Positions 11,847 through 24,090 of a stretch of DNA of 64,000 bases are shown here, in pieces. The position numbers and the translations under genes are program-made. The notes beneath the pieces were generated by a model. That model was not told the DNA's origin and did no database searches. It saw nothing but the letters and a program-made list of their open reading frames with translations. Positions within the stretch are counted from its first letter, which is position 1. Every line of letters starts with the position of its first letter. The stretch is from Adiantum capillus-veneris (taxonomy: Eukaryota > Streptophyta > Polypodiopsida > Polypodiales > Pteridaceae), in contig CM043942.1 in the NCBI GenBank assembly GCA_014529385.2, positions 24,013,991-24,077,990 on the forward strand. Direction: 5' to 3'.

Positions 11847-12173
11847 CAACTCGTTCCCTTGCCCTGTGCAAACCGGTGCACGATCCTATCGGACGGATTA
11901 CCAAGAGATCACAGTGCCGAAGGAGGAAATCTACTGAGTCCATCCACCTAGAGGCTCCTTGACGAGACACAGGCCCAGAATGTGGTACAACAATTGGTAT
12001 ATTTAGCAAAATGATAAAAACAGAGACCGATGGATGATAAGATTGACTTGGAAGTTTTGCATAGCTATTTGAGCACATTGAATCCCCCGCTAACCCCTTA
12101 ATGCCGCCCCAACCTTCTTAGATTACTTATCTCTTCCACCCGAACCCTCTCAAAATTACCCAATTACCTCTTC

Positions 12174-12991
12174 ATGGCAGAACTCTGGAGATGTCTCTCA
12201 GTTTCTAGGACCCATTTTCAAGAATATGGCTTCAGGAAGACGACCGCATGTGGTTTCCGACGTACCACTAGAGATTCCCAAGGCACCCCCGCCCTATGTT
12301 CCCCCTCCACCCACTACACCCACCACCTTATCGGATGGCCATCATTACCATTACTACTATTACTTAGCTCCTCAAGTGGCATATTTAGGTCCAAAACCCT
12401 TAAAGGATGGTGGTGCTATGGTAAATTTTTCACCTTCTCAGGTGTCCAAGATTCCCACGACGCTCGCAAGATCTTACAACAGTTTGGCGTTTTGTTCAGT
12501 AACGAAAATTTATAGATTAATCCAAGTCGTTACGAGTCACTTCTTTTCTCAAAGATTTTGCTTTGACATGGTCGGATGCCCTAACCAAGAAGCGAGACAA
12601 TCCAAAGACTTGGCATGACTTCAAGCTCGCTTTCTACCCAAGTGTCCTTAACGAGACATTTGAAATAGATATAATTGCAACATGGTATGGCCTCAGGATG
12701 TATCCCTCGGACACCCTTCCAATTTACAACCAAAGATTTTGGGATGCCTCTCTGCCAATTTCCACCTTTCGAGATATTACTTTTACGGAACAGATTGAGA
12801 AATACACAGTGGGCCTACCCTTTCCACTGCAAGATTACTGTATAGAAAAAGTTGTATCAAATATACGACAACTTATGTCATATGCAAGAGTGGGCTATCA
12901 CATTATGAAGAAAGAATTGGTATTCACTGACATTATGGCCCCTTCCCAGAAGACAATCCCAAATCCACACACCACAAGCAGGATCCAATGA
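12174..12991 (+). pseudogene. E3 gag polyprotein, frameshifted
   Basis: An open part starting MASGRRPHV at 12226 has a proline-rich region and a GGAMVNFSPS block like E2 gag. A frame change near 12440-12560 leads to 12563-12991, with TWHDFKLAFYPSV, FEIDIIATWYGLRM and QDYCIEKVVSNIRQLM, the capsid-like gag domain. No zinc knuckle, protease or polymerase follows before the 3' LTR. About 200 bp of unassigned sequence separates gag from the 3' LTR; it holds a CGGGGACGATTGCC stretch typical of plant gypsy 3' leaders. Confidence 0.75.
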
Positions 12992-13193
12992 CTTCTATAG
13001 GCATTGGCTAAGAAACCGGCCATAAGATCGATTTTCAGAAGCACGCGAGGTGTTTGCAGCTAGCTTTTATGTGCGTGGCCATCGTAACACAAGAAAGCAT
13101 GACCAAATGATTATTAAAGTTGTATAAATGTTAAGAGTCAACATTTTTGTATCCTGCAATCGGGGACGATTGCCTCGATTTTAGAAGGCGGTA

Positions 13194-14162
13194 TGCGACA
13201 GGTTTTAGGGTTAGGGTTTCTGCGTTGAGGACATAAATGCATTGGTCCAATGCGTTCGTTTGGTCCGCCTCAGATTCACTCTCCCTAGGAAGGTGGTCCA
13301 TGCCAATCTCTTGGTCACAGCCGAAATCCTATGTGTGGTATTTGCATCTGAAGTCATCTGCATGATGCTAGGACAATTGTGTGACCTTCAAGTCCTAAGC
13401 TAACTTGACTATGTTTTGCAAAATCCAGTCGAGAGGCCTAAAACCTAGACGCAAAAAAACAAAGAGAAAATTTTCCAAACTTACGGAGTCCTGACGAGTG
13501 GCCCAAAGGGTTAGGATTAATTCGAGTGGCCCAAAGGATTAGGATTAATTAGTTCTAACTCTACCAGCTTATAGATACTTGTAAAGGGGCCTAGAGCTAG
13601 GGACCCCCCCTCCCTCCCTCCCTCCCAAGGTTGCGTAAAAAGGTGATGATGTGGCAGCTGTAGTACTGACAACCCACAAAATAAGCTTACGTGCTGACGT
13701 GGTAGATTGTACGGACTTTCTTTGATTTACGTTGACATGCGACTTGGCAGCCGTACGGATTTCCACGATGTACAGCTTTCTGCAGATCGCGTTGGTTGAT
13801 TTGGGCAGATTTTGGCGCTAGCTTTTGAGAGCAGATGCTTTTGAGTTCAAGTGCTTTTGACTTGATGCTTTTGGGGCTCTGCTTTTGGCATTCCTTGTAC
13901 TCTTTATAAGTGCCCAAGGGCCACTCTTTGAGAGCATTTGGACGCAGAGTCTCAGAGAGAGTCGAACCCTTGAGAGTTGTATTTTGCAAGCCCTAATAAT
14001 AAATGCCGAAAGGAGCACCAATCTTTGGGACAAATGCGTCTTAATTCAGAATTATACCGAGTCGTGTCGTCTCTCTTTCTCAGATACTTACGTGTTTGAG
14101 TCTGTGTACAATTTACAATTATCCCTATGTTTCCGTCTGGTCTCTGGCGTGAAGTGATTACA
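13194..14162 (+). repeat. E3 3' LTR (969 bp)
   Basis: Aligns with 10891-11832. It has five GCTTTTG motifs at about 13821, 13838, 13853, 13868 and 13881, then CTTTATAAG near 13901. A short internal duplication (gtggcccaaaggrttaggattaatt) near 13498-13555 and a CT-rich stretch near 13604-13625 distinguish it from the 5' LTR. Confidence 0.85.
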
Positions 14163-15281
14163 TTGATCTCGTCTCTTGTCTGCTAGTGGACTCCCATCTA
14201 TATCCCTAACATGTGGTAGGTTTTGTCCAGGCGCGTGGTGTGTCTCTTAGTAAAAAACAATGTGCCTCCCACTGAAACTCTCCTCAAATGCTCCTACATC
14301 CAATTGCAATTCCATGCGGCTATCTTAATTTTAGTCCCATAGGTCTCGCACCGTCAAGTGGTGCGTCTGTCTAAGATCGCTACTCTCACATCTCTGTAAA
14401 AGGAAATCTTCCCTCTTTCTCTTGGTACGTGAATTTCTGGCATGATCTCCTGCATGTGTGCTAGTTGTGCTAAGGTCAGGTCATCGCCCAAGAAGATTTC
14501 TGTCTTCTTTAGAGTAGGTCTTTCTGTCAAAAATTCCTTCTTGGCTCCCATTTGAAGGGAAGCGTAAGATGAGAGCACACTCTTTGGATGAGGATGCATC
14601 TCTTTTTGTGCTGTTCTTTCCCACTCTCCAAGCTTTTGTATCTTTCGCAAATGTGATCCCCATCATTTTCAAGAGCTCTTTCACTTCGACTTCTATATTA
14701 TCTTGGTCTCTAAGACGAGATATTCTGACATGCATGGGTCTCGTCCTCCATTTTTTTCCTCTTCCAAAGTCATGTTTATGAGAGTGGGTGTGGATGTTGA
14801 TGCTGTACTTTTCCCTTTCTTGGCCACCTCAATCCATTTCTCCGCCGCATCTACCTTCTATTGTGTCTTCTAACCACTTCAATCGATGAAGAGGTTGGTG
14901 TTTTATTTTGCTCTTCCTCGTCCTTCATGGTTTTTACTTGCTCCTTTATGTTGCCAATTTTTCTCTTGCAAAGATGGTTGAAATTCGCCCTCTTCCGAGT
15001 CCTATTTTTTAATCTTATTTCGGCCATCTCTTTGTGGAGGTCCAAGATGTTACTCTCTAGTGTGGCAATTTTGTTGACGAGTTATTCCTTCTCCTCTTTA
15101 CGACCTCTCCTCTTCTTTCTCCCGAAGAAAATTAAGCTTTGCGCTCCTCCATTCCTCCATCCCTTTTCTCCATATATTTTTTTATATTCAATGTTGGAGA
15201 TATGCTTGGAGTGAAGCATATACTTGATCTTGATTTCCATGGTTTAAGTTGGGGATGACATGTAGAAGGAAGGGGTGGATA
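14163..15281 (-). pseudogene. LINE-B1 ORF1, ORF1/ORF2 junction and 5' end
   Basis: ORF1 appears to start at the ATG at 15240, about 40 bp from the LINE's 5' end. Charged coiled-coil-like sequence (ESNILDLHKEMAEIRLKNR) lies near 14990-15060. The RRM-like C-terminal part spans 14735-14354, with VRISRLRDQDNIE, ALILRFPSNGS and EIFLGDDLTLAQLAHMQE. Several frame changes and a stop near 15085 break it. ORF1 ends at TGA 14356-14354; in the same frame the sequence continues through ETYGTKIKIAAWNCN into the endonuclease, with no ATG. The rest continues at 10890 across E3. Confidence 0.75.
14331..14356 (-). promoter_or_regulatory. LINE-B1 candidate stop-readthrough site
   Basis: TGA CGG ends ORF1 in frame with ORF2. 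After an 8-base spacer comes GACCTATGGGACTAA (14345-14331), complementary over 15 positions, two of them G-U, to the 3' tail of the other LINE-B copies (for example near 20962-20976). UGA CGG is a known leaky stop context in plant viruses. The regulatory role is inferred. Confidence 0.5.
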
Positions 15282-15282
15282 G

Positions 15283-15436
15283 AGAGAAATGAAATGAAAT
15301 GTTATATTAACGTCTTCAAAAGGCCAAAATGACCTATGAGACCAAACTGTTACAAAATTGTGAATTTGATACCATGTTTGGGTACAAAAAGACTAGAACA
15401 AAAGTACTACTTCTACTACTAGAATCCATCCTCATC

Positions 15437-15437
<1 letters not shown>
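15283..15437 (-). mobile_element. LINE-B-type 3' fragment C1
   Basis: On the minus strand it is a severely 5'-truncated LINE copy of about 155 bp. It carries the shared 3' tail (GGTCTCATAGGTCATTTTGG, then AACATTTCATTTCATTT) and stops 5' at CATCCTCATCTGC, a place found in LINE-B2 near 21170. Its tail ends in a short AG run against the 5' end of LINE-B1. Its own 5' end meets a GC/CA/GA compound microsatellite. Confidence 0.75.
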
Positions 15438-15797
<360 letters not shown>

Positions 15798-16106
15798 AGA
15801 GAGAGAGAGAAGCAACCATACTACGTATACATATGTTCCCACATTATGCATACATTCCACAATAGTGTCAACATTAAAATAACCTCTCCCCCATTTTTGC
15901 ATACACATACATTCTGATTTATGATTCTGCACCTCTATTGATTTTGCAAAAAATTGTCTATTTTATGCTTTGCTTTTTTTTGCTGTGTGGGGGGAGGGTG
16001 GTGATTGAGTAGGGGACAAGTCGTGGACAAGCTGGTAGCTAACGCAATGGGTAGCGGGTAGGGAGCGTGAGCAGCAAGTAGGAAGCGCGAGTTGGTAGCG
16101 AGAGTT

Positions 16107-16151
<45 letters not shown>

Positions 16152-16200
16152 CGTGGGTAGTGGGTAGCAGGAGCAACCAGGAGAGCAATGGGGCAGCGGG
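15798..16200. other. Unassigned interval with a poly-G tract
   Basis: No gene seen. It holds a poly-G run of about 40 bases at 16109-16148 flanked by G-rich GTGGGTAGCGGG-type repeats. The open frame here is a poly-proline artefact of poly-G. Confidence 0.8.
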
Positions 16201-16222
16201 GAGAGAGAGAGAGAGAGAGAGA

Positions 16223-16290
16223 TAGATAGATTTTATTATCGTCCTCGGAGGTCAAATATGACCTATGGGACCAAAGTTACATGTGATGTA
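16223..16290 (-). promoter_or_regulatory. LINE-A 3' end: conserved tail with stem-loop
   Basis: Sense reading gives ORF2's last codons and TAG (16265-16263), overlapping a perfect 5-bp hairpin GGTCA-TATT-TGACC (16263-16250), then CTCCGAGGACGATAATAAAATC and the CT tail. The same block is present at the 3' ends of the LINE-B copies, with GGTCA-TTT-TGGCC keeping pairing by a G-U wobble. It is likely the template site recognised by the LINE reverse transcriptase. Confidence 0.6.
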
Positions 16291-19200
16291 GTATGTGTAT
16301 GGCTGATGAGTGACTCTCGATGCTCCAAAATTGTAGTGATGAGAGTCGCAATGGAGAGCCCACACTTTGGTTGGGAGAGGAAAGTGTGTAGGTCTAAGTT
16401 ATGGCTGAAAATGTGAGAGAAGCAAGTTCGGATATGATCAAAAGCTGAGCACTCTAGTAGTGTGTGGTACTCAGACTCTCGAACTTGCAGTGAGCATAAT
16501 GTGCACAATTGATTTGACTCTTCTCCATTGCCCCAACGCCCTATCTCGCATCGAAGGAAATGGGAGCTAAGCCGAATTGCTGCGATAGTGCGTATCGCGG
16601 ACAAGGAAATAGGCTCAAGCATGTAAGTGTGAGTACGGTTTCCTCTCTCAGCGAAGAACATGGTTTTGTAGTTGGGGGCAATATAGGTGGTGTAATGTAT
16701 GAAGCGTGACCCACCGGATTTCTCCCAAGCCGTAATACATTGGCGTTGTAGAAAAGCTTCATTCACTTGAGAGTCAATTGAAGCATCATGTAGCAAGTGT
16801 AATGCATCCCATCTCCCAAACCACTTCTTTATGTCTTGCATCCATCCCGTGCTCAAGATCTTGCTTTTATGCGTCTTTTGAACTTTTTTGCTTGCTTCCC
16901 ATGCAATTGTAGGAAGTCGATGTGAGGGGTTTTGACGCATCTTTATCATGTACTCCACAACCCTTTCCATGCCCATAACCTCAATTGGAAGAGATCCCGA
17001 CTCAAGAAGTAAGAGCATATATGGTGTTTGTGTCTTAACTTGGAGAAAGTTTGTAAGAAAACGCTTTTGGACATTCTCAAACTCTTTCCAAGTAGACTTT
17101 GAGATGCTCCCGCCCCACACTTCAACTCCATAAAGAAGAACCGGTGTCACCAATGCATCAAAAAGATACTTCTTGAGAACCCAACACTTGATGTTTCCCG
17201 CATTACACATGTTCTCAAATGCATAATATGCTCTCTTTCCCGCTTCCAAACGACGCATAGCACATTCATGCCACTTGTGATTGGATGGAACCTCAAGGCC
17301 AAGGTACTTAAAGCTCTCAACAACTTCAAGTGTCTCGTTGTTGTACACAATGCATGGCTTCTCCTTATGGTTGGTTTTCACAAGCATAACCTTTGTTTTG
17401 GATTCATTTACAATCAGCCCACTATGCAAGCAAAAGTTCTCAAGGACAACCATAAGCTTTTGTGCATCTTCTAAAGTGTGTGCTAGAAGCACTACATCAT
17501 CCGCATACAACAAAAGCATGATTACCGCATTGCAAATAGTGACCTCTTCAATGCCTTCTTCTTGCATAAAGTCAAGTACCATTTGTTCCAATTGATCGAT
17601 GCATAGACCAAAGAGAGTTGGTGACAATGGACATCCTTGTTTAACCCCAATAGTGCTTACAAAAATTTCTGAAATTTCTCTTCCCATGCGCAATTGACAA
17701 ATCACCTTCTCATAGATTCGAGAAACCGCAAGCATAAACTCACTTGGCACTTGGAGTTCTTCTATCCTTCTCCACAAATTGTTACGTGGAATCATATCAA
17801 AGGTTTTCTTAAAGTCCACAAAACAACAATACAATCGCTTGCCTTTCAACCGACTTTCCTCCATGAGAACACGAAGAGTGACAAGATGATCAATGGTGCT
17901 ATGGCATCGACGAAAACCCGCTTGTCCCTTTGCACGCTTGTCATTCTCTTCAGTCCAATCACTCAATTTCATCTCCATTATGCACCCAAACAACTTTGCC
18001 ATAAGAGACCCAATCATTATAGTCCGGTAGTTGCTTACATTCTTTACATCCCCTCCTTTATGTAAAGGCTTAACCCAATTAGTACTCCAATCATAAGGCA
18101 TACCATGTTGAAGTGCAAGGTTGAACATATCACACATCCACTCATGGGTAAAATCTCCCGTCCATTTGATCATCTCCGGCTTGATACCTTGAAGATCTGC
18201 CGCTTTGCGAGTGGCCAACTTTTCAAGCCCACCGCATACATCCTCAATAGTAAAAAAAGACGGCATACATGGGAGTGAACCATAAAATGGCATTTTTTCA
18301 GTATTTTCTTGCTCATATAATTGCCTACAATGTGTGTACATATCCACTAGACTCAAGTTACCAAAATTCTCAATCCGCTTGCCTCTCAAGTTTCTCCAAA
18401 ATCTTCCACATGCATGTGCCTTTTCTTGGACTTGAAATTCTTGTTGCTTTACTTCCCATCTTCTTCTCTTCTTTTGAATCAATGCCTTGTATGTATGCAA
18501 ATGACTTTGATAGTTGTCTTTGTCCATAGTTGCATCAAGCTTTATCAAGGACTTTCGAGCATCTTGACATTCTTTATCAAACCAGCTTTTGCGTGATCTA
18601 TCTTTGTTGATACCATGGAGATGCTTTATGGCAAAGCATTCTTCCGCACAAGAACAAATAGCTTTCTTGAAAGCTTCCCATTTAGTTTCCAATGGTGCAT
18701 CACATTGAAGCTTTGTCATCCATAATTTTTGCTCAACCATTTCAATGTACATTGGTGCCCGTTTGAAATCCATACATAGTGATAACTTCTCTTTCCTTTG
18801 GCTGAGATTATCATGCTTAGTTGCTTCTCCACATGAAAGGTCAATACATAAGGTGCGATGGTCGGATTCCGGGGTCCATTGACCAAACATAAAACTCTTT
18901 ATGCGATACATGATGGCTTCAGAGAGTAGCATATAGTCAATCACACTATCCCCATTATGTCTTCTACATGTAAATCCATTGGTTCCACTCCACAAAGATA
19001 CACCATTGGCAATGAGCATACCCGTGCTATTACACATGTGTAAAAGTAACTTTCCATAGTGATCCGGCTCTTTCTCATCCATTGAAGTACGATCATACAA
19101 GTGAACTTCCTCCAACTCCCTTGAAATGTATGGCATATCAAATTGTTGAGTATCATGTTGCAATGTTTTTGTGCGAGCATTCATATCCCCAAATACAATA

Positions 19201-19655
19201 ACATCACCTTCACCTTTGAAATAAGCAATGTCCTCTTCCAAATCAGAAAATGGTTGATCTCTATCCATGCAAGCATAAAAGGGAGAATCATGATGAGGAA
19301 TGTAGCAACCGGCTACAAAAATGGGTGCTCTTTTTGGTGTCATAATTTTCAGCCATACATAACGTTTGTACTTGTCATCTTTCACAATTGATACAAAATC
19401 TTCCAATCCTTTCTTAACCATACATGCTAACCCTCCTTGTCCTCTTCGTTGCTTGAGATTCTTTGACCACATCAATGAATGTACATTGTAATCCTCCAAG
19501 CCATTAATCCTTTGTGTATCATGCTCCCAAGTTTCAACAAGAAGTACAACATCGGCTTTGCTTGTTAGTTCATCAATGCCAACCCCCGCATTCCATGGGT
19601 ATCCATTACAATTCCAAAAGCATATTTTCAATTGTAACTCGGTCTCATAGGTCAC
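16263..19655 (-). CDS. LINE-A ORF2: endonuclease-reverse transcriptase
   Basis: About 1,130 residues in one frame. The N-terminal APE-type endonuclease shows ICFWNCNG, VETW, GDMNAR, SVIDYML and SDHRTL, covering the expected Asn, Glu, Asp/Asn, Asp and His sites. The reverse transcriptase has YRTIMIGS, GQAGFRRCHSTIDH, YCCFVDFKKTFDMIPR, GVKQGCPLSPTLF and LLLYADDVVLL (YADD). A C-terminal CCHC finger reads C-T-L-C...H-T-L-L-E-C near residues 1035-1055. Notably the first codon after the upstream stop region is not ATG: the frame opens GTG ACC TAT GAG and the first Met is about 60 residues in, inside the endonuclease. It is in the same frame as ORF1, separated by one TAG. Confidence 0.9.
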   Translation of the reverse strand: MTYETELQLKICFWNCNGYPWNAGVGIDELTSKADVVLLVETWEHDTQRINGLEDYNVHSLMWSKNLKQRRGQGGLACMVKKGLEDFVSIVKDDKYKRYVWLKIMTPKRAPIFVAGCYIPHHDSPFYACMDRDQPFSDLEEDIAYFKGEGDVIVFGDMNARTKTLQHDTQQFDMPYISRELEEVHLYDRTSMDEKEPDHYGKLLLHMCNSTGMLIANGVSLWSGTNGFTCRRHNGDSVIDYMLLSEAIMYRIKSFMFGQWTPESDHRTLCIDLSCGEATKHDNLSQRKEKLSLCMDFKRAPMYIEMVEQKLWMTKLQCDAPLETKWEAFKKAICSCAEECFAIKHLHGINKDRSRKSWFDKECQDARKSLIKLDATMDKDNYQSHLHTYKALIQKKRRRWEVKQQEFQVQEKAHACGRFWRNLRGKRIENFGNLSLVDMYTHCRQLYEQENTEKMPFYGSLPCMPSFFTIEDVCGGLEKLATRKAADLQGIKPEMIKWTGDFTHEWMCDMFNLALQHGMPYDWSTNWVKPLHKGGDVKNVSNYRTIMIGSLMAKLFGCIMEMKLSDWTEENDKRAKGQAGFRRCHSTIDHLVTLRVLMEESRLKGKRLYCCFVDFKKTFDMIPRNNLWRRIEELQVPSEFMLAVSRIYEKVICQLRMGREISEIFVSTIGVKQGCPLSPTLFGLCIDQLEQMVLDFMQEEGIEEVTICNAVIMLLLYADDVVLLAHTLEDAQKLMVVLENFCLHSGLIVNESKTKVMLVKTNHKEKPCIVYNNETLEVVESFKYLGLEVPSNHKWHECAMRRLEAGKRAYYAFENMCNAGNIKCWVLKKYLFDALVTPVLLYGVEVWGGSISKSTWKEFENVQKRFLTNFLQVKTQTPYMLLLLESGSLPIEVMGMERVVEYMIKMRQNPSHRLPTIAWEASKKVQKTHKSKILSTGWMQDIKKWFGRWDALHLLHDASIDSQVNEAFLQRQCITAWEKSGGSRFIHYTTYIAPNYKTMFFAERGNRTHTYMLEPISLSAIRTIAAIRLSSHFLRCEIGRWGNGEESNQLCTLCSLQVRESEYHTLLECSAFDHIRTCFSHIFSHNLDLHTFLSQPKCGLSIATLITTILEHRESLISHTHTTSHVTLVP

Positions 19656-19664
19656 GCATCCCTA
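19633..19664 (-). promoter_or_regulatory. LINE-A ORF1/ORF2 junction: amber codon and 3'-end-complementary segment
   Basis: TAG GGA (19664-19659) ends ORF1 in frame with ORF2. The segment 19654-19633, starting TGACCTATGAGACC, is complementary to the element's own 3' end (16259-16281) over 22 positions: 20 Watson-Crick pairs, one G-U, one mismatch and one bulged base. UAG followed by G with a paired element about 8 bases downstream is the layout of known retroviral and tombusvirus-type readthrough sites. A role in readthrough is inferred. Confidence 0.5.
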
Positions 19665-20612
19665 TTTGCTTGAGAGACTTGCCTCCTCCTTGGGCATATT
19701 TTCTTCATGAGAGATCTCCTTGTTTTTATTATTCTTTTCCTCATATGCCTTGCGACGCATATTTTGTTGCTTAATAGTGCGATCTTCACATACAAAACAT
19801 TTTGTATCCCTCAAATAGATCCAACTATTATCAAGGATAATCTTTCGCTTGGTCTCATCCGGCATGGTGCATACAATTGGCCGTTCTCCCGAGCGAAGAG
19901 CTCCTTGCTTCCCCACTCTATGTGCTCCATATACCATAACTCCGGACATGCCAAAGTGGGTTTTGAAGAAATCTTCAATAACAATGGCAAGAGAAGGAGG
20001 TGTCTCTAACTTCTCTTCGGGAATTCCACGAATAACAATGTTCTTGGAACGTTGCTCCCGTTCCTTCAACTCCTCCACATCCACATTCTCAACATTCTTT
20101 GTTTGAACCATAGCTTGCATGAGTGAGGAATTAGAAACCACATTGCTACCACATACATCAGCCCAAGACTTGTTTGTGCATACATTTTTCATGTCGCATA
20201 CATCCCGGCTCATAGTGTCAAATTTCTCCTCTTTCAATACATGGTCATGCTCTACTTTGCTCATCCGCTCCTTCAAAGCAATCAAGTCCACAAGAGAGCG
20301 TTTACATTCCTTGACTTCCTCTTCAAGTTGCATCAAACGTGTTGTTTGCATCTCAAGTGTCCTCTTGAGATTCTCATTCTCAACCACAAGTACCCTTAGT
20401 GTGCCATTCTCCATTGCAAGTGCTCGTAAGTCTTCGCTTTGTTTGTTTACGGTCTCTTGCAATGATACCAAGTACGCCATGATCATGGTTTCCGATGTCG
20501 TTGGTTGGGTGGTTGTGTTGCTATCTCCATACTTAGGAGATTTTGGATCATTTTCCACAATGGTTGTGGACCTTGTTGAAGAAGAAGAACCCTTGCGAGT
20601 GCCGGAAGACAT
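19662..20612 (-). CDS. LINE-A ORF1: coiled-coil RNA-binding protein
   Basis: 316 residues from ATG at 20612. The N-terminus is Ser/Thr-rich. Residues about 60-135 form a heptad-rich coiled coil with leucines and charged residues (ENENLKRTLEMQTTRLMQLE). From about residue 190 an RRM-like nucleic-acid-binding domain of the L1-ORF1 type follows: RSKNIVIRGIPEEK, YGAHRVGKQGA, RPIVCTMPDETKRKIIL and LRDTKCFVCEDRTIKQQNMRRKAYEEK. The C-terminus is Lys/Glu-rich. The protein should trimerise, coat LINE RNA and act as chaperone. It ends at TAG 19664-19662, six bases before the ORF2 frame as written, and in the same frame. Confidence 0.8.
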   Translation of the reverse strand: MSSGTRKGSSSSTRSTTIVENDPKSPKYGDSNTTTQPTTSETMIMAYLVSLQETVNKQSEDLRALAMENGTLRVLVVENENLKRTLEMQTTRLMQLEEEVKECKRSLVDLIALKERMSKVEHDHVLKEEKFDTMSRDVCDMKNVCTNKSWADVCGSNVVSNSSLMQAMVQTKNVENVDVEELKEREQRSKNIVIRGIPEEKLETPPSLAIVIEDFFKTHFGMSGVMVYGAHRVGKQGALRSGERPIVCTMPDETKRKIILDNSWIYLRDTKCFVCEDRTIKQQNMRRKAYEEKNNKNKEISHEENMPKEEASLSSK

Positions 20613-20829
20613 TGTATGTAAAATAGGAGATGAGAATCAATTTTGTTGAACCTGTTCACTTCGGAAATGCTGCTACAGAAACGCCTTCCATAACTCTGAA
20701 AATTTCTGTCTTTACATCAATGCGTAGAGGACTTCGTGCTCTTCGATTGAGGTTATAGATCACCCAAATCGGAGTTCGGATGAAGAAGTTATGATCAAAA
20801 GAGTGGACTGTTGTCTACTAGGTCAAAAA

Positions 20830-20832
<3 letters not shown>

Positions 20833-20912
<80 letters not shown>
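20833..20912. repeat. (GA)n microsatellite, LINE-B2 tail and LINE-A 5' junction
   Basis: About 80 bp of pure GA. It is the 3' tail of LINE-B2 (minus strand) and touches the 5' end of LINE-A. Confidence 0.95.
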
Positions 20913-20916
<4 letters not shown>

Positions 20917-21173
20917 TGAAATGAAATGAAATGTTATATTAACGTCTTCAAAAGGCCAAAATGACCTATGAGACCAATCAGTTACAAAATAGTGAATCTA
21001 ATACCATGTCTGGGTACAAAAGAACTAGAAAAGAACTAGAAGTGGAACAAAATACTACTACTACTACTACAATCTAAAACTACGTGGGTGTAGCAGCTGA
21101 TACAATAGGTACCCGGTAAACTGGATGTAACAGTGTGTGAAACAAAGATGGAAGAAATGGTGAGGATCCATCC

Positions 21174-23910
<2,737 letters not shown>

Positions 23911-24090
23911 GAAATGTTATATTAACGTCTTCAAAAGGCCAAAGTGACCTATGAGACCAGAAAGCTACAATGTGGTGGATCTGATACAAAGTCAAAGTAT
24001 GACAAAAAAGAAATGACAAATGTCACAATAAAATACTATGGAATCCTAAACTACTAGGTGTGAACTAAGCAGCTAGCTGGGATAGCTAGA

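Larger units (their letters stand above)
10891..14162 (+). mobile_element. E3: short gag-only gypsy retrotransposon
   Basis: Plus-strand element with a 942-bp 5' LTR (10891-11832), 1.36 kb of internal sequence and a 969-bp 3' LTR (13194-14162). Both LTRs begin TGYGACAGG and end GTGATTACA. The flanks CTGAT (10886-10890) and TTGAT (14163-14167) agree at four of five bases, an aged target duplication. Joining the flanks restores LINE-B1 alignment with LINE-B4. Only gag-like sequence lies inside, so it is non-autonomous. Confidence 0.85.
16201..20832 (-). mobile_element. LINE-A: full-length non-LTR retrotransposon with both ORFs open
   Basis: Minus strand: 5' UTR of about 220 bp (20832-20613), ORF1 (20612-19662), ORF2 (19655-16263), about 40 bp of 3' UTR, then TCTATCTATC and a (CT)n tail ending at 16201. 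There is no poly-A tail. Its 5' end abuts the (GA)n tail of LINE-B2. Neither ORF carries a frameshift, so this copy could be competent or only recently inserted. The clade is unassigned; the 3' microsatellite tail is unlike L1-type poly-A tails. Confidence 0.85.

Noticed and set aside
15935-16255. Poly-proline frame at the poly-G tract, and poly-glycine frames at 62738-63121
   Set aside because: Artefacts of homopolymer G/C runs.
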